This document shows positions 56,158 to 57,094 of a stretch of DNA of 57,094 nucleotides, in pieces. The stretch is from Gammaproteobacteria bacterium (lineage in GTDB: Bacteria; Pseudomonadota; Gammaproteobacteria; Ga0077554; Ga007554). The stretch spans positions 1 through 57,094 of the forward strand of contig JAKFXX010000022.1 in the NCBI GenBank assembly GCA_021731145.1, read 5' to 3'. Both the position numbers and the translations under genes were made by a program. Positions within the stretch are counted from its first letter, which is position 1, and every line of letters begins with the position of its first letter. The notes below the pieces were generated by a model. That model was not told the origin of the DNA. It searched no databases and was given only the letters and a program-made list of their open reading frames with translations.

Positions 56158-56940
56158 ATGGCACTGGCGGCGAGACAAAACCAATATTTTGAGATCGAAT
56201 CACACCAGGGACATCACCTGCATGTCGGCCTGGCAAATTCGAGAAAAGACATCGAGGCCGCCCAGCGCCTGCGCTATCAGGTGTTTGTCGAGGAAATGGG
56301 CGCATGCATCTCGTGCAAACAGCCCGGCATGGAAAGCGACCGCTTCGATCCCTACTGCCAGCACTTGCTGGTACGAGACCTCAACAATAATCAGGTGGTA
56401 GGCTGCTACCGCATCCTCACCGATACCCAGGCCATCGAAGCCGGTGGTTTTTATTCGCATACCGAGTTTGATCTGAAAAATATCCTTTCCATGCCCGCGC
56501 GCATCATGGAGGTAGGCCGCACCTGCGTCCACCCCAATTACCGCAATGGCAGCACCATCGGGCTGCTGTGGGCAGGGCTCACACGTTACATGTCCATCAA
56601 CAACTTCGATTACATGATGGGCTGCGCCAGCGTCCCCATGGGCATGGGCGTGAAGAAGGTCGCAGCCACTTATCGCCACCTGCGTGACAACCACCTCAGC
56701 CCCGAGGCATGGCGCGCCACACCCAGGTTAGCCGTACCCGGCATGGATCTGTTTCAGCATGACACAACGACTGCGCCCAGCACCCCACCCCTGCTCAAGG
56801 CCTACATGCGCCTCGGCGCGGTAATCTGCGGCGAACCCGCCTGGGACCCGCACTTTAATGTAGCGGACGTGCTGATCATGCTCGACAGAGACCGGCTGGA
56901 CGCGCGCTATGTGAGGCATTTCGCAAGCCGGGCCGCGTGA
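56158..56940 (+). CDS. GNAT-type N-acyltransferase (OlsB-like)
   Basis: A 260-aa protein of the Acetyltransf_5 type (OlsB and acyl-homoserine-lactone-synthase-like). 'RLRYQVFVEEMGA' near residues 38-50, 'DRFDPYCQHLLVRDL' (catalytic region), 'VVGCYRIL', 'MEVGRTCVHPNYRNGSTIGLL'-type core, 'MMGCASVPM'. OlsB makes lyso-ornithine lipid from acyl-ACP and ornithine; other members work with exosortase systems. No olsA is visible, but the next gene is cut off. GAGGAG lies 9 nt upstream of ATG 56158. Confidence 0.75.
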   Translation: MALAARQNQYFEIESHQGHHLHVGLANSRKDIEAAQRLRYQVFVEEMGACISCKQPGMESDRFDPYCQHLLVRDLNNNQVVGCYRILTDTQAIEAGGFYSHTEFDLKNILSMPARIMEVGRTCVHPNYRNGSTIGLLWAGLTRYMSINNFDYMMGCASVPMGMGVKKVAATYRHLRDNHLSPEAWRATPRLAVPGMDLFQHDTTTAPSTPPLLKAYMRLGAVICGEPAWDPHFNVADVLIMLDRDRLDARYVRHFASRAA

Positions 56941-56977
56941 TAAGCAACCTGCCGAGATCGAAAGTGACGCTAATGAA

Positions 56978-57061
56978 ATGGACTCCACCCTTCTTCAAAC
57001 GGCATCATAATGTGCCAAGCGGGTGAAGGGTCACCGGCTAAACGAAAAAGGAGGAGTCCAT
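56978..57061 (+). promoter_or_regulatory. Inverted repeat that can sequester the ribosome binding site of the last gene
   Basis: ATGGACTCC (56978-56986) is the exact complement of GGAGTCCAT (57053-57061), which contains the end of the AAGGAGGAG ribosome binding site. Between them, ACCCTTC and GAAGGGT can also pair. A 17-codon frame (ATG 56973, stop TGA 57024-57026) runs through the left arm. It could be a translational switch; no riboswitch family is recognised. Confidence 0.4.
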
Positions 57062-57062
57062 C

Positions 57063-57094
57063 ATGAAGCATACTGCAACTGTGATTGGTTTGGA
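57063..57094 (+). CDS. Start of an unidentified gene (partial)
   Basis: ATG 57063 follows a near-perfect AAGGAGGAG and reads MKHTATVIGL before the window ends. Ten residues are too few to identify it. The ribosome binding site makes a real gene very likely. Confidence 0.7.
   Translation, partial: MKHTATVIGL

Overview
This 57-kb window (about 58-60% G+C by eye) reads as a gammaproteobacterial chromosome segment made almost entirely of core genes. The evidence is a complete, canonically ordered division and cell wall (dcw) cluster (mraZ-rsmH-ftsL-ftsI-murE-murF-mraY-murD-ftsW-murG-murC-murB-ddl-ftsQ-ftsA-ftsZ-lpxC), followed by a DUF721/DciA gene, secA and argJ, plus zapD-yacG-coaE, bfd, FeSOD, nit-tldD and an N-acetylglutaminylglutamine amidotransferase. 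I cannot name the genus. No prophage, CRISPR array, tRNA or transposase gene is visible.

Layout. Positions 1-5.9 kb: a divergent bioB-like start and comF, two outer-membrane proteins (YfaZ, TIGR04219), a 50-residue membrane protein, a Nudix/ThiE-like fusion, then yacG, zapD and coaE on the minus strand. 5.9-12.4 kb: a gene-poor stretch ending in a 141-bp palindromic element, Fur-type bfd, a GNAT protein, a MacA/LolD/MacB-like efflux operon, mazG and rtcA. 12.6-23.2 kb: a response-regulator diguanylate cyclase, a large subtilisin-like lipoprotein with a gene remnant behind it, grxD, asnO-like, an OmpA protein with four 30-residue calcium-binding-type repeats, a DUF481 protein, mscL, an orphan response regulator and sodB. 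23.3-32.7 kb: argD-argF, an orphan FbpC-like ATPase, gltX, a small exported protein with nit and tldD, and argJ. 32.8-55.4 kb: secA, dciA, lpxC and the dcw cluster, nearly all on the minus strand. 55.6-57.1 kb: RNase P RNA, an OlsB-like N-acyltransferase and the start of one more gene.

How the parts work together. The dcw genes make lipid II (MurC-F, Ddl, MurB, MraY, MurG) and the septal machinery that uses it (FtsW, FtsI, FtsL, FtsQ, FtsA, FtsZ). Most junctions overlap by 1-4 nt. The whole run is preceded by a sigma-70-type promoter and three TGGGN boxes with exact 5-nt spacers, the known MraZ operator layout. ZapD elsewhere in the window bundles FtsZ. ArgD, ArgF and ArgJ contribute three arginine-biosynthesis steps.

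The most unusual signal is a pair of 141-bp palindromic elements (6296-6436 and 48799-48939). They align without gaps, are flanked by TTA or TAA direct repeats, and differ mainly by compensatory changes in their stems. One supplies the stop codon of bfd; the other is the only large gap in the otherwise compact mur part of the dcw operon. A second set of shorter 'GTAGGGTG...' inverted repeats is scattered through intergenic DNA. I found no gene set that clearly forms a new multi-gene system.
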